A DNA stretch of 46,063 nt from Arthrobacter terricola (GCF_004354015.1 NZ_SMRU01000036.1:1-46063), one strand, 5' to 3'. Shown: positions 7,411-16,690, numbered from the stretch's first letter. Made by a program: numbers and translations. Notes: generated by a model from the sequence alone, not told the origin.

Positions 7411-9096
7411 TTAGAGGCCGAGTTCTTCGAGGACGGGCAGCTTGGCGCGCACCCAGGCCTTGGCGTCGAGGGCATCGGGCGCAGAAAGTGCCAAGCGGGC
7501 CAGTTCCTGCGCTTGCTCCAGCGTGACCGTCCTCAAGACAGTGCCCACCGCGGCAAGCGAGCGGGCGGTCATGGAGAGGGTGGTCACGCCCAGCCCAACG
7601 AGTACGACGGCGAGGGCCGGGTCGGCGGCCGCCTCACCACAGACGCCCACTGGCTTCCCGTTGCCTTCTTCGAGTGAACCGGCGACGGTCAGCTGCACAA
7701 GCCGCAGCACAGCAGGTTGCCACGGAGTGTTGAGTTCGGCGAGGGGTCCGAGCTGGCGGTCGGCCGCCATTGCGTACTGGGTGAGGTCGTTGGTTCCCAG
7801 GGAAGCGAATCCAACGTGGCGCAGGACCGAGGCCGAGGTCAACGCGGCCGACGGCACCTCCACCATGACGCCAGGAGTCTTGATACCCGCGGCATCGCAC
7901 ATCGAGGCGAAACGCGATGCCTCCGCCGCCGTCGAAATCATGGGCGCCATGACCCACACATCCGCCTCGGATTCGCGGCTCGCCGTCGCGATTGCCTCGA
8001 GTTGGCGCTCAAGGACGCCGGGCGTCGTGAAGTCGGTGCGGTAGCCGCGGACGCCGAGGGCAGGGTTCGGTTCGGTGGCGTCCGTGAGGAAGGGCAGGGG
8101 CTTGTCGGCCCCGGCGTCGAGGGTGCGGAGCACCACTTTCTTGCCCGGGAACGCGTCGAACACGCCTTTGTACGCGGCGGCTTGTTCTTCCACGGTCGGC
8201 TCGGTGTCGCGTTCGAGGAAGCAGAATTCCGTGCGGAACAGGCCAACGCCCTGGGCGCCGAGCGCCGCGGCCTTGGCGGCGTCCTTCGCTCCGCCCACGT
8301 TGGCGAGGAGGGGCACCAAGTGGCCGTCCGCCGTCGTGCCGTGTCCGTCGAATACCGCAAGGGTAGCGGCGTTCTCCAGCCACGTGAGTGCCGCAGTGCG
8401 ATGCTCTTCGGTGGGCTCAACGGTAAGGGATCCGGCGGCGCCATCAACGAAGACTTCGGTCCCGTCCGGGATGTCGTCCACGCCGTGGGCCGCGACGACG
8501 GCGGGCAGGCCGAGCGAGCGCGCAATGATTGCCGTGTGGGACTGCGGTCCGCCGCCGGAGGTGACCAATGCCTTCACCATGAGGGGATCCAGCGTTGCGG
8601 TGTCGGCGGGAGCCAGGTCTTCGGCCACCAGGATGAACGGGGCGTCCGACGCCGGGATCCCCGGGGCGGGGACTCCGCGGAGTTCGGCGACAATGCGGGC
8701 GCGTACGTCGAGGACGTCCGTAGCACGCTCGGCCATGTAGCCGCCCAGGTTGTGGAGCATTTCGGAGACTGAGGCGCCTGCTTCCCAGATGGCACGTTCG
8801 GCGGAGGTGCCCTTGTTGATGAGCTTGGCGGCCGACTTCAGGAGCATCGTGTCCTTGGCCATGAGTGCAGTGGCTTCCAGGACTTTCTGGCCATCTCCGC
8901 TGGCCTTGTCCGCGCGTGCCTTGAGTTCGTCGTGGACTGATTGGGCCGCCGTCTTAAGCCCGGCGATGGCGTCTTCCGTGCTGATGGAAGCGGCTAGCTG
9001 TTCGCCCGACGGCGGTTCGCTGACTGGCTTGGGCATCTGGCGGATAGTGCCGATGACGCGGCCCGGGCTGACGCCTACTCCTTGGAAATTCTGCAC
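7411..9096 (-). CDS. ptsI: PTS enzyme I (phosphoenolpyruvate-protein phosphotransferase)
   Basis: Enzyme I takes phosphate from PEP and passes it to HPr, the first step of all PTS sugar uptake in the cytoplasm. With the start chosen here (GTG 9096, preceded by AGAGGA) it has 561 residues, close to the usual 570-575. The active-site His is residue 187 in GGGPQSHTAIIARSLGLPAV. The PEP-binding barrel shows LFRTEFCFLERD, RTLDAGADKPLPF and GTNDLTQYAMAADRQLG, and the regulatory Cys near the end is in VGVCGEAAAD. The frame stays open about 80 codons further upstream, but that part runs through the divergent promoter and is not Enzyme I-like. No ptsH lies beside it. It faces away from the TetR gene and mtlA. 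Confidence 0.95.
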   Translation of the reverse strand: MQNFQGVGVSPGRVIGTIRQMPKPVSEPPSGEQLAASISTEDAIAGLKTAAQSVHDELKARADKASGDGQKVLEATALMAKDTMLLKSAAKLINKGTSAERAIWEAGASVSEMLHNLGGYMAERATDVLDVRARIVAELRGVPAPGIPASDAPFILVAEDLAPADTATLDPLMVKALVTSGGGPQSHTAIIARSLGLPAVVAAHGVDDIPDGTEVFVDGAAGSLTVEPTEEHRTAALTWLENAATLAVFDGHGTTADGHLVPLLANVGGAKDAAKAAALGAQGVGLFRTEFCFLERDTEPTVEEQAAAYKGVFDAFPGKKVVLRTLDAGADKPLPFLTDATEPNPALGVRGYRTDFTTPGVLERQLEAIATASRESEADVWVMAPMISTAAEASRFASMCDAAGIKTPGVMVEVPSAALTSASVLRHVGFASLGTNDLTQYAMAADRQLGPLAELNTPWQPAVLRLVQLTVAGSLEEGNGKPVGVCGEAAADPALAVVLVGLGVTTLSMTARSLAAVGTVLRTVTLEQAQELARLALSAPDALDAKAWVRAKLPVLEELGL

Positions 9097-9181
9097 TGAA
9101 ATCCTCTGTTCCTGCTCGTGGACCGGACCCCGGTGGCTGCGGCGCCTCGTGACCCGAAAAAATCCCCTGTGATTCACTTCA

Positions 9182-9196
9182 TATAGCGTTGCTATA
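9182..9196. promoter_or_regulatory. Palindromic operator between ptsI and the TetR gene
   Basis: TATAGC-GTT-GCTATA is a perfect dyad in the 118-bp space between the divergent ptsI and tetR-type genes. Its placement suggests that the TetR protein represses itself and controls ptsI. Confidence 0.6.
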
Positions 9197-9201
9197 GGTG
9201 C

Positions 9202-9207
9202 TAGGGT
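9202..9207 (+). promoter_or_regulatory. -10 box of a probable leaderless TetR transcript
   Basis: TAGGGT ends 7 nt before the ATG at 9215 and no ribosome-binding sequence is present, so transcription probably starts at or next to the start codon. Confidence 0.45.
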
Positions 9208-9214
9208 AGCGGCT

Positions 9215-9937
9215 ATGAGTTTCGATGACCAGCTTCCGCCCAAAACTCGGCTGCTTCGCGCTGCTGCCGAGTTGCTGGCGAATTCGGACGGGTCACCGGT
9301 CTCTACGCGCCAAATCACCAAGCTTGCCGGAGTCACGGCGCCCACGCTTTACCACCACTTCGGTGACAAGGAGGGGCTGTTCGACGCCGTTGTTTCAGCC
9401 GGCTTCGAGGAGTACGTGGCGGGGGAGCGGGATTTCGCACCCTCCGGGGAGCCCCTGGAGGATGTCCGGCGGATGTGGGACAACCACGTCAAGTTCGGGC
9501 TTACCCAGCCGCACCTTTATTTGGTGATGTTCGGCAATATCCGTCCGGAGAGCAGGCCGTCCATCGTGGCCGATGCCGAGGCGCTCCTGGAGGAAATGCT
9601 GAACAAGGCAGCGATCGCCGGGCAGATCAACGTACCCCCGCGCGAGGCGGCGAGGAGTATTCTCGCGGCCAATGTGGGAGTCACGCTCATGCTCATCGCA
9701 GAACCCTTGGAAGACCGGAGTATCGAGCTCTCCACCATGACCCGGGATTCCATGATTTTCGCCGTGTCCACGGATACCGCCCGTGGCGCCGCAACAGGCG
9801 ACTCCGGCAAATCGTCAGTTGTTGTTGCGGCAATCGCCCTGAATGCGGCACTGCAGGCCTCCCATTCAGACCAACTATCCAGTTCTGAGTTGAAGCTGTT
9901 CCTCGAATGGCTTCACCGGATTTCCAGCAGCTCCTAA
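9215..9937 (+). CDS. TetR/AcrR family regulator, probably of PTS/mannitol genes
   Basis: A 240-residue one-component regulator. The N-terminal helix-turn-helix is clear: KTRLLRAAAELLA, then TRQITKLAGVTAPTLYHHFGDKEGLFDAVV at about residues 32-60. The C-terminal ligand domain is diverged, as usual for the family. The gene lies between ptsI (divergent) and mtlA (94 bp downstream, same strand), with a perfect dyad in its own promoter. This makes it the likely repressor of the PTS genes here, although many mannitol operons use MtlR-type activators instead. The start follows TAGGGT by 7 nt without a Shine-Dalgarno sequence. Confidence 0.88.
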   Translation: MSFDDQLPPKTRLLRAAAELLANSDGSPVSTRQITKLAGVTAPTLYHHFGDKEGLFDAVVSAGFEEYVAGERDFAPSGEPLEDVRRMWDNHVKFGLTQPHLYLVMFGNIRPESRPSIVADAEALLEEMLNKAAIAGQINVPPREAARSILAANVGVTLMLIAEPLEDRSIELSTMTRDSMIFAVSTDTARGAATGDSGKSSVVVAAIALNAALQASHSDQLSSSELKLFLEWLHRISSSS

Positions 9938-9993
9938 GAGCTGTCCTTCCGGCAGCTACTAGAGCTTTTCCCTTTTCGATATACATCGACTGA

Positions 9994-10011
9994 TCCCGCA
10001 CAGCTGCGGGA
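9994..10011. promoter_or_regulatory. Inverted repeat before mtlA
   Basis: TCCCGCA-CAGC-TGCGGGA, 20 bp upstream of the mtlA start. It could be an operator or a leader hairpin. A TATACA box (9980-9985) lies just upstream, so the repeat would fall close to the transcription start. Confidence 0.45.
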
Positions 10012-10031
10012 CTCACGTTAGGAATTCACCC

Positions 10032-12032
10032 ATGGCAACAGCGACCGTTGCGAAACCGCGCACCAGCATGCGCGTGCATGTCCAAAGGTTCGGAACATTC
10101 CTCTCCGGCATGATCATGCCCAACATCGGTGCCTTCATCGCATGGGGCATCATTACGGCCCTCTTCATCCAGACTGGCTGGCTGCCCAACCCCGAACTCG
10201 GCGGCTTCGGCAACAGTGCTGCTGGCACCCCGAATGTGGGCCTTGTGGGCCCCATGATCACCTACCTCCTGCCCCTCCTGATCGCCTACACCGGCGGCAA
10301 GATGGTCTACGACGTCCGTGGTGGCGTCGTTGGCGCCATCGGGACGATGGGCGTCATTGTCGGTGCCGGTATCCCGATGTTCATCGGCGCGATGATCATG
10401 GGTCCGCTGGCCGGCTGGACGATGAAGAAGATCGACTCCATCTGGGATGGCAAGATCCGTCCCGGCTTCGAGATGCTGGTCAACAACTTCTCGGCAGGCA
10501 TTTGGGGAGCGCTGCTCGCCCTGTTCGGATTCTTCGGAATTTCGCCCGTGGTTACCAACTTCAGCACGGCTGCAGGCAATTTCGTCGAGTTCCTGGTGCA
10601 CAACGGACTCCTTCCGCTGACCAGCATCTTCATCGAGCCCGCCAAGGTCCTCTTCCTGAACAACGCCATCAACCACGGCGTGCTGACCCCGCTGGGGATC
10701 CAGCAGTCGCTCGAACAGGGCAAGTCCATCCTGTTCCTGCTTGAAGCCAACCCCGGTCCGGGTGCAGGACTTCTCCTTGCCTACATCTTCTTTGGACGCG
10801 GCGCGGCCAAGGCCTCGGCACCTGGCGCCCTGATCATCCAGTTCCTTGGCGGCATCCACGAGATCTACTTCCCGTACGTCCTTATGCGCCCGCTGCTCAT
10901 CCTCGGAACCATCGCCGGTGGCATGACGGGCATTGCGACGCTTGCCATCACCAACTCGGGCCTCGTCGCTCCGGCAGCCCCGGGATCCATCTTCGCGGTC
11001 CTTGCCCAGACGGCCCGTGACAGTTATTTCGGTGTGATTTTGTCGGTCGTCCTGGCAGCAACCGTCTCCTTCCTGGTTTCTTCGCTGATCCTCCGGACCA
11101 CGCACCACAGCGACGAAGTGGACCTCGGCTCAGCCACCTCCAAGATGGAAGCGCTCAAGGGCAAGAAGAGCTCCGTCGCCTCCACACTGGTGGGTGCCGG
11201 CGTCGGAACCGCCGTCCTGACCCGCCCGATCGCGAACATCGTCTTTGCTTGCGACGCCGGCATGGGCTCCAGCGCTATGGGTGCCTCGGTCTTGCGCAAC
11301 AAGATCAAGGCGGCGGGCTTCCCTGAAGTCAAGGTGACCAACGCGTCCATTGCCAACCTGCGTGACGACTACGACGTCGTTGTCACGCACCAGGACCTGA
11401 CGGAACGCGCCCGCCCGGCCACTTCCAGCGCCGTGCACGTCTCCGTGGATAACTTCATGAACAGCCCGCGGTACGACGAAATCGTCGAAATGGTCAAGGA
11501 AAGCAAGGCGGGACCGGGCGCTGAAAGCACGACGGCGACTGCCGAACCGGTCGCCCAAGGGGGCGGTGCCCACGCGGCCGAGCCATCCGACGTCGGGGGC
11601 AAGGATGTCCTGCTCGCCCAAAGCGTGGTCCTGAACGGAACCGCGAGGGACCGCGATTCGGCCATCGACGAAGCCGGCCAGCTCCTGCTGGACCGCGGAG
11701 CCGTGGACACGAGCTACGTGCAAGCGATGCACCAGCGCGAGGAATCCGTGTCCACCTACATGGGCAGCTTCCTGGCCATCCCGCACGGCACCAACGCTGC
11801 GAAGGACCACATCAAGCACTCGGGCGTATCGATCGTCCGCTACCCCGAGGGCATCGACTGGGCCGGCAAGCAAGTCAAGTTCGTCGTCGGCGTGGCCGGC
11901 ATCAACAACGAACACCTGCACATCCTGTCCTCCATCGCCAAGATTTTCACGGACAAGGCGCAAGTGGCGCAGCTTGAGCAAGCCACATCGGTGGACGAAG
12001 TGCTGGAACTGTTCGGAAAGGTCAACGCATAG
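10032..12032 (+). CDS. mtlA: PTS mannitol permease, enzyme IICBA
   Basis: Imports mannitol and phosphorylates it to mannitol-1-phosphate. The 666 residues hold all three domains: membrane IIC (about 1-345, opening with FGTFLSGMIMPNIGAFIAWGIITALFI), IIB (about 400-485) with the phosphorylated Cys407 in FACDAGMGSS, and IIA (about 525-666) with His585 in LAIPHGT. A 35-40 residue Ala/Gly/Glu-rich linker joins IIB and IIA. The fused CBA order is that of E. coli MtlA. mtlD overlaps its stop by one base. Phosphate would come from Enzyme I via an HPr encoded elsewhere. Confidence 0.96.
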   Translation: MATATVAKPRTSMRVHVQRFGTFLSGMIMPNIGAFIAWGIITALFIQTGWLPNPELGGFGNSAAGTPNVGLVGPMITYLLPLLIAYTGGKMVYDVRGGVVGAIGTMGVIVGAGIPMFIGAMIMGPLAGWTMKKIDSIWDGKIRPGFEMLVNNFSAGIWGALLALFGFFGISPVVTNFSTAAGNFVEFLVHNGLLPLTSIFIEPAKVLFLNNAINHGVLTPLGIQQSLEQGKSILFLLEANPGPGAGLLLAYIFFGRGAAKASAPGALIIQFLGGIHEIYFPYVLMRPLLILGTIAGGMTGIATLAITNSGLVAPAAPGSIFAVLAQTARDSYFGVILSVVLAATVSFLVSSLILRTTHHSDEVDLGSATSKMEALKGKKSSVASTLVGAGVGTAVLTRPIANIVFACDAGMGSSAMGASVLRNKIKAAGFPEVKVTNASIANLRDDYDVVVTHQDLTERARPATSSAVHVSVDNFMNSPRYDEIVEMVKESKAGPGAESTTATAEPVAQGGGAHAAEPSDVGGKDVLLAQSVVLNGTARDRDSAIDEAGQLLLDRGAVDTSYVQAMHQREESVSTYMGSFLAIPHGTNAAKDHIKHSGVSIVRYPEGIDWAGKQVKFVVGVAGINNEHLHILSSIAKIFTDKAQVAQLEQATSVDEVLELFGKVNA

Positions 12033-13180
12033 TGAAGGCAGTCCATTTCGGGGCCGGGAACATCGGACGGGGATTCGTCGGCTTGCTGCTGCACGAGGCT
12101 GGTTACGAGGTGGTTTTCGCGGACGTCGCGGAAGCACTGATCAACCAACTCGCCGCCGCGTCCTCCTATGAGGTCCACGAGGTCGGCGAAAATGCGGCAG
12201 TCAAGACCGTGTCCGGTTTCCGGGCCTTGAATTCGGGCACCGAGGAGGCAGCTGTCGTCGCGGAAATCGCGACGGCGGATGTCCTCACCACGGCCGTCGG
12301 GCCGCACATCCTCAAGTTCGTGGCACCTGTGATTGCCCGCGGCCTCGCGGGTCGCTCGCCGTCGTTGGCTCCCTTGCAGGTGATGGCCTGTGAGAACGCG
12401 ATCAATGCCACCGACCTCCTGCAGACTGAAGTGCGGGCGGCGTGGGACGGGGCCGCCGGCGACCTTTCCGAGGTGGCCGTGTTCGCCAACACCGCGGTGG
12501 ACAGGATCGTTCCCAACCAGGCTCCGGGGCAGGGGCTGGACGTCACGGTCGAGACGTTCTACGAGTGGGTCATCGATCGCACTCCGTTCGGGGGCACAGC
12601 GCCGGTCATCCCGGGCGCGACCTTCGTGGACGAGCTTGGTCCCTACATCGAACGGAAACTGTTCACGGTCAACACAGGACACGCTTCGGCGGCGTACTTC
12701 GGCTACGGGGCCGGCCTGGAGAAGATATCCGATGCCATGGCGGATGCTTCGGTGGCTGCGCGGGTCCGGGCTGTGTTGGAGGAGACCAAGAAACTCCTCG
12801 TGGCCAAGCACGAGTTCGTCGAGGCGGAGCAGGAAGCGTATGTGCAGAAGATCCTGTCCCGCTTCACCAATCCGTACCTGCCGGACACCGTGAACCGCGT
12901 CGGCCGGGCACCGCTGCGCAAGCTGGGGCGCCACGAGCGCTTCATCGGACCCGCCGCGGAACTCGCCGAACGAGGAGTTACCCCGGTTGCCCTGCTGGAC
13001 GCGATGTCGGCAGCTTTGCGTTTCGACGACGGAGCGGACGACGAGGCCGTGGAACTCGTCCGGATGCTCGCGGAAATGGACGCCGCCGACGCCGTCGAAC
13101 GCATCACCGAGCTGCCGCCGTCGCACCCGTTGTTCCCGCACGTGCAGAAACTGGTGGAGGAGCGCAAAGCGGAGGTGTAG
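12032..13180 (+). CDS. mtlD: Mannitol-1-phosphate 5-dehydrogenase
   Basis: Oxidises mannitol-1-phosphate to fructose-6-phosphate with NAD+. The protein has 382 residues, the normal length. The N-terminal nucleotide fold is VHFGAGNIGRGFVG, and the catalytic/substrate block KLFTVNTGHASAAYFGYG lies around residue 208. The start is GTG 12032, whose G is also the last base of the mtlA TAG stop, so the two are translationally coupled. A strong terminator follows. Confidence 0.96.
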   Translation: MKAVHFGAGNIGRGFVGLLLHEAGYEVVFADVAEALINQLAAASSYEVHEVGENAAVKTVSGFRALNSGTEEAAVVAEIATADVLTTAVGPHILKFVAPVIARGLAGRSPSLAPLQVMACENAINATDLLQTEVRAAWDGAAGDLSEVAVFANTAVDRIVPNQAPGQGLDVTVETFYEWVIDRTPFGGTAPVIPGATFVDELGPYIERKLFTVNTGHASAAYFGYGAGLEKISDAMADASVAARVRAVLEETKKLLVAKHEFVEAEQEAYVQKILSRFTNPYLPDTVNRVGRAPLRKLGRHERFIGPAAELAERGVTPVALLDAMSAALRFDDGADDEAVELVRMLAEMDAADAVERITELPPSHPLFPHVQKLVEERKAEV

Positions 13181-13219
13181 GGCCTGCGGGTCGCTCGCCC
13201 ACAACTGGATAGAAAAGAC

Positions 13220-13262
13220 GAAACCGCTCCTGCACATCGTGTGCAGGAGCGGTTTCGCTTTT
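13220..13262. terminator. Bidirectional terminator between mtlD and the permease gene
   Basis: A perfect 17-bp stem (13220-13236 with 13240-13256), 3-nt loop, followed by GCTTTT on the plus strand. It separates two convergent genes. Confidence 0.9.
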
Positions 13263-13273
13263 GGCGCGTGTTG

Positions 13274-14743
13274 CTACCGGGAGCTCACGACGGCGGCCGT
13301 TTCGGTTTCCGCCATGGCTTTCCACTCTGCCACCCGGGCCTGGTGGAGGGGCGTCTTCCGGACCACGAAGTAGGCCACACCCAGGATGGCGAACCATGCG
13401 GGGGTGACGAGCAGCGCGGTAAGGGTGTCGGGCTGCGTGGTCAGGGCCCATACGAGGAACGCGAAGAAGGCGAAGACCACCCAGACCATCGCGATGCCGC
13501 CGGGCATCTTGTAAGTGGAGGCTTCGTGCAGGTGCGGTCGGCGCTTCCGGTACACGAGGTAGCTGGCCAGGATGATGGACCAGACGAACATGAAGCAGAC
13601 CGCGGAAACGGTGGTGACCATGTCGAAGGCCGCTCCGATGTCCTTGCCGGCGTAAAGCAGGACGACGCCGGACAGCAGCAGGACGCAGGACAGGAACAGG
13701 GCGTTCTGCGGAACCTTGCGGCGGGACAGGCGGCCGAACACCTTGGGGGCGTCGCCGTCGTTCGCCAAACCGAACACCATGCGGGACGTCGAGTAGATGC
13801 CCGAGTTGGCCGAGGACATCGCGGAGGTCAGCACCACGAGGTTCACCACGGTAGCCGCGATCCCCAGCCCAGCGAGCGAGAACATGGCGATGAACGGGCT
13901 GTGGCCGGCCTTGAATTCGGTCCACGGGATGACGGACATCAGGATGATGAGGGCGCCGACGTAGAAAAGCATGACGCGGACGGGGATGGCGTTGATGGCG
14001 CGGGGCAGGTTGTGCTCCGGGTTCTTGGTCTCGGCGGCTGCGGTGCCCACGAGTTCGATGCCGACGAATGCGAAGACGGCAATCTGGAAGCCGGCTACGA
14101 AGCCCATGAATTCCTTGGGGAAGAAGCCGCCGTGGCTCCAGAGGTTGGTGAAGCTCGCGGCTCCGGCGTCGGACTTGAAGCCGGAGAAGATCATGACGAG
14201 GCCAACAATGATCAGTGCGGCGATGGCAACGATCTTGATGAGGGCGAACCAGAACTCGGTCTCGCCGAAGGCCTTCACTGTGGGGAGGTTCAGCGCGAGG
14301 AGGATGGCGATGGTGGCCAAGCCCGGGATCCAGAGCGGCACGCCGGGCCATAGCTCCTTTGCGTACCCGGCGATGGCGATGACGTCGGCGACTCCGGTGA
14401 CAACCCAGCAGAACCAGTACGTCCAGCCGGTGAAGAAGCCTGCCCAGGGACCGATGAGGTCGCCCGCGAAATCGCTGAACGATTTGTAGTTGAGGTTGGA
14501 CAACAGGAGCTGGCCCATTGCCCGCATGACGAAGAACAGCATGAAGCCGATGATCATGTACACGAAGATCACGGAGGGGCCGGCCACCGAGATCGTCTTA
14601 CCGGAGCCCATGAAGAGGCCCGTGCCGATTGCGCCGCCAATGGCGAGCAATTGGATGTGGCGGTTGCTTAGTGAACGCGCGAGATGGGGTTCACTGTCCT
14701 TGCTTGAGGCGCTGCGTTGCCCCTTTGTTGTCTGTTCAGACAT
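13274..14743 (-). CDS. cycA: D-serine/D-alanine/glycine permease-like (AAT family)
   Basis: A 489-residue APC-superfamily amino acid:proton symporter with about 12 membrane segments. Long stretches resemble E. coli CycA as I remember it: NRHIQLLAIGGAIGTGLF at the first helix, the FTGWTYWFCWVVTG helix, FAGFQIAVFAFVGIELVGT and SSANSGIYSTSRM, and a C-terminal VYRKRRPHLHE. The chosen start is ATG 14743, with GAAGGA correctly spaced; an in-frame GTG at 14770 lacks such a site. It is monocistronic and divergent from the MarR gene. The exact substrate within D-Ala, D-Ser, Gly or GABA is inferred. Confidence 0.87.
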   Translation of the reverse strand: MSEQTTKGQRSASSKDSEPHLARSLSNRHIQLLAIGGAIGTGLFMGSGKTISVAGPSVIFVYMIIGFMLFFVMRAMGQLLLSNLNYKSFSDFAGDLIGPWAGFFTGWTYWFCWVVTGVADVIAIAGYAKELWPGVPLWIPGLATIAILLALNLPTVKAFGETEFWFALIKIVAIAALIIVGLVMIFSGFKSDAGAASFTNLWSHGGFFPKEFMGFVAGFQIAVFAFVGIELVGTAAAETKNPEHNLPRAINAIPVRVMLFYVGALIILMSVIPWTEFKAGHSPFIAMFSLAGLGIAATVVNLVVLTSAMSSANSGIYSTSRMVFGLANDGDAPKVFGRLSRRKVPQNALFLSCVLLLSGVVLLYAGKDIGAAFDMVTTVSAVCFMFVWSIILASYLVYRKRRPHLHEASTYKMPGGIAMVWVVFAFFAFLVWALTTQPDTLTALLVTPAWFAILGVAYFVVRKTPLHQARVAEWKAMAETETAAVVSSR

Positions 14744-14878
14744 ATCTGCATCCTTCAGGTGATTCGCCACGATGGTGACGTGGCTAACAGATCGGCTAGA
14801 TAAAGGTAGCGCGAAGCCTCCGGAAAGTTGTGATTGAACGTTTCACTCGAAATTCTCGCCGGTTGTGGTCCAGGTCTC

Positions 14879-14917
14879 TTGATATTTAGGTTGCCTAACT
14901 GTTAGGATACCTAACTA
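14879..14917 (+). promoter_or_regulatory. Leaderless MarR promoter overlapped by two palindromes
   Basis: TTGATA (14879-14884), 18-bp spacer, TAGGAT (14903-14908), then 8 nt to ATG 14917. TTAGG-TTG-CCTAA (14886-14898) fills the spacer and GTTAGG-ATA-CCTAAC (14901-14915) covers the -10 box and the start point. Binding of the MarR protein here would block its own transcription. Confidence 0.7.
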
Positions 14918-15363
14918 TGAACACCGATCGACCCGAGGAAGCGCTCATGGCCCTCGCCCAATCCTTCCGGGAAGCGCTGCGGCAAAGCGTCTACGTGATG
15001 CGCCGCCTTGATTCAGAAGAGCAGCTCAGCGCGGCACAGTTGGGAGTCCTCAAGATGGCGCTCGACGGCGGTGCCCGCGTCGGGGCGATCGCCCGGAACC
15101 TTGGGGTCAAGGTCCCCAGCGCAACGGAACAGATCATCAAACTTGAACGCGCGGGCCTGGTCAAGCGCGAAGCCGACCCCGACGATTCACGCGCCGTACG
15201 GGTCGTTGCGACGCCGGCAGGGCATGCCGCCATCGAGAATGCTGACCGCCGCCGCAACGAGTACATCGCCGGCATCCTCGGCACGCTCAGCGAAGAGGAG
15301 CGCGACTCCATCGCCGCCGCCCTGCCGGTGTTCGACAAGATCAACAACTCATTCCAGAACTAA
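14917..15363 (+). CDS. MarR family transcriptional regulator
   Basis: A 148-residue winged-helix regulator. The recognition region is AIARNLGVKVPSATEQIIKLERAGLVKREADPDDSRAVRV at about residues 55-95; its DxRAxxV wing is typical of MarR. It is followed 23 bp later by an MFS exporter, the classical MarR-pump pair, and two palindromes sit on its promoter. The likely role is to repress itself and the pump until a small molecule binds. No ribosome site precedes the ATG, and the -10 box is 8 nt away, so the mRNA is probably leaderless. Confidence 0.9.
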   Translation: MNTDRPEEALMALAQSFREALRQSVYVMRRLDSEEQLSAAQLGVLKMALDGGARVGAIARNLGVKVPSATEQIIKLERAGLVKREADPDDSRAVRVVATPAGHAAIENADRRRNEYIAGILGTLSEEERDSIAAALPVFDKINNSFQN

Positions 15364-15386
15364 ACGAAAAACAAGGAGAACAGTCC

Positions 15387-16613
15387 ATGAACGGCCAGCT
15401 CGCAGGCCAATTGCAGCCAGCGGAAGAAACCCTCGAGGCCGAGAAAGCCTCGTTCCTCAAGCAGCCCAAGGCTGTGTGGGCCACGGCCCTCGCCGCGGTC
15501 TTCGCTTTCATGGGCATCGGCCTGGTGGACCCGATTCTTCCCGCCATCGCCAACAACCTCCAAGCGAGCCCCAGCCAGGTATCGCTGCTTTTCACGAGCT
15601 ACTTCCTGGTCACCGCCGTCGCGATGCTCGTGACCGGATTCGTCTCATCGCGCATCGGCGGCAAGAAGACGCTCATGATCGGCCTGGCGCTGATCGTGGT
15701 GTTCGCCTCGCTGTCCGGCCTTTCCGGCAGCGTGGGTGAACTGGTCGGATTCCGTGCCGGTTGGGGACTCGGGAACGCGCTCTTCGTGGCCACCGCGCTC
15801 GCGGTGATTGTCGGCGTCGCAAGCGGCGGGACCGGAACCGCGATCATCCTGTACGAAGCGGCCCTCGGGCTCGGCATCTCCCTCGGCCCCCTGCTCGGCG
15901 CTCTCTTGGGTGGTTGGCAGTGGCGCGCACCGTTCTTCGGCACCGCGGTCCTCATGGCCATTTCCTTCATCGCCTTGATGGCGCTCCTGCCCAAGACCCC
16001 TACCCCCGCCAAGAAAGCCCGGCTGCGTGACCCGCTCCTCGCACTCGGCCACAAGGGACTGCGCACTACGGCCGCAAGCGCCCTCTTCTACAACTACGGA
16101 TTCTTCACCATCCTGGCTTTCACCCCGTTCATCCTGGGAATGGACGCCTACGGAATTGGTGCGGTGTTCTTCGGCTGGGGCGTGGCCGTGGCGGTGTTCT
16201 CGGTCTTCGTAGCTCCCGTGCTGCAGCGCCGCTTCGGCACCACCAACGTTTTAGTGGGTACGCTCGGCGTCCTCCTGCTCGACCTTGCCGGGCTGGGACT
16301 GGCCGCGGGGCACTCGGTGACTGCCGTCGTCGTACTTGTCATCGTGGCGGGAGCTTTGCTGGGCATCAACAACACCCTCTACACCGAGCTGGCGATGGAA
16401 GTGTCCGATTCGCCGCGTCCCGTTGCGTCGGCAGGGTACAACTTCGTGCGCTGGATGGGTGGGGCCCTTGCCCCGTTCATTGCGGCACAGCTTGGTGAAC
16501 ACTTCGGTCCGCAGGTCCCGTTCTTCGCCGGCGCAGTCGCCCTCGCGATCGCGATCCTGGTGGCCCTCGGCGGACGGCGCTACCTGAAGACCCACGAACC
16601 GCACCTCGTGTAA
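15387..16613 (+). CDS. MFS transporter, DHA1-type multidrug exporter
   Basis: A 408-residue, 12-segment drug:proton antiporter candidate. The first helix ends in GIGLVDPILPAIANNL, a DHA1-like signature, and motif A appears as GFVSSRIGGKKTLMIG. Motif C-like Gly-rich ALGLGISLGPLLGALLGG marks helix 5 of antiporters. The start ATG 15387 has an AAGGAGA ribosome site. It is cotranscribed with the MarR gene and ended by a terminator at 16632-16662. The compound exported is unknown. Confidence 0.87.
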   Translation: MNGQLAGQLQPAEETLEAEKASFLKQPKAVWATALAAVFAFMGIGLVDPILPAIANNLQASPSQVSLLFTSYFLVTAVAMLVTGFVSSRIGGKKTLMIGLALIVVFASLSGLSGSVGELVGFRAGWGLGNALFVATALAVIVGVASGGTGTAIILYEAALGLGISLGPLLGALLGGWQWRAPFFGTAVLMAISFIALMALLPKTPTPAKKARLRDPLLALGHKGLRTTAASALFYNYGFFTILAFTPFILGMDAYGIGAVFFGWGVAVAVFSVFVAPVLQRRFGTTNVLVGTLGVLLLDLAGLGLAAGHSVTAVVVLVIVAGALLGINNTLYTELAMEVSDSPRPVASAGYNFVRWMGGALAPFIAAQLGEHFGPQVPFFAGAVALAIAILVALGGRRYLKTHEPHLV

Positions 16614-16631
16614 GCATCTCTGGAAACGACA

Positions 16632-16666
16632 ACGGCAGGCAGTCCAAAAGACTGCCTGCCGTGACG
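16632..16666. terminator. Bidirectional terminator between two MFS genes
   Basis: ACGGCAGGCAGTC (16632-16644) pairs perfectly with GACTGCCTGCCGT (16650-16662) over a 5-nt loop, between convergent genes. Confidence 0.85.
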
Positions 16667-16690
16667 CTGTTCGTTTGCCGGGCCGGAACT

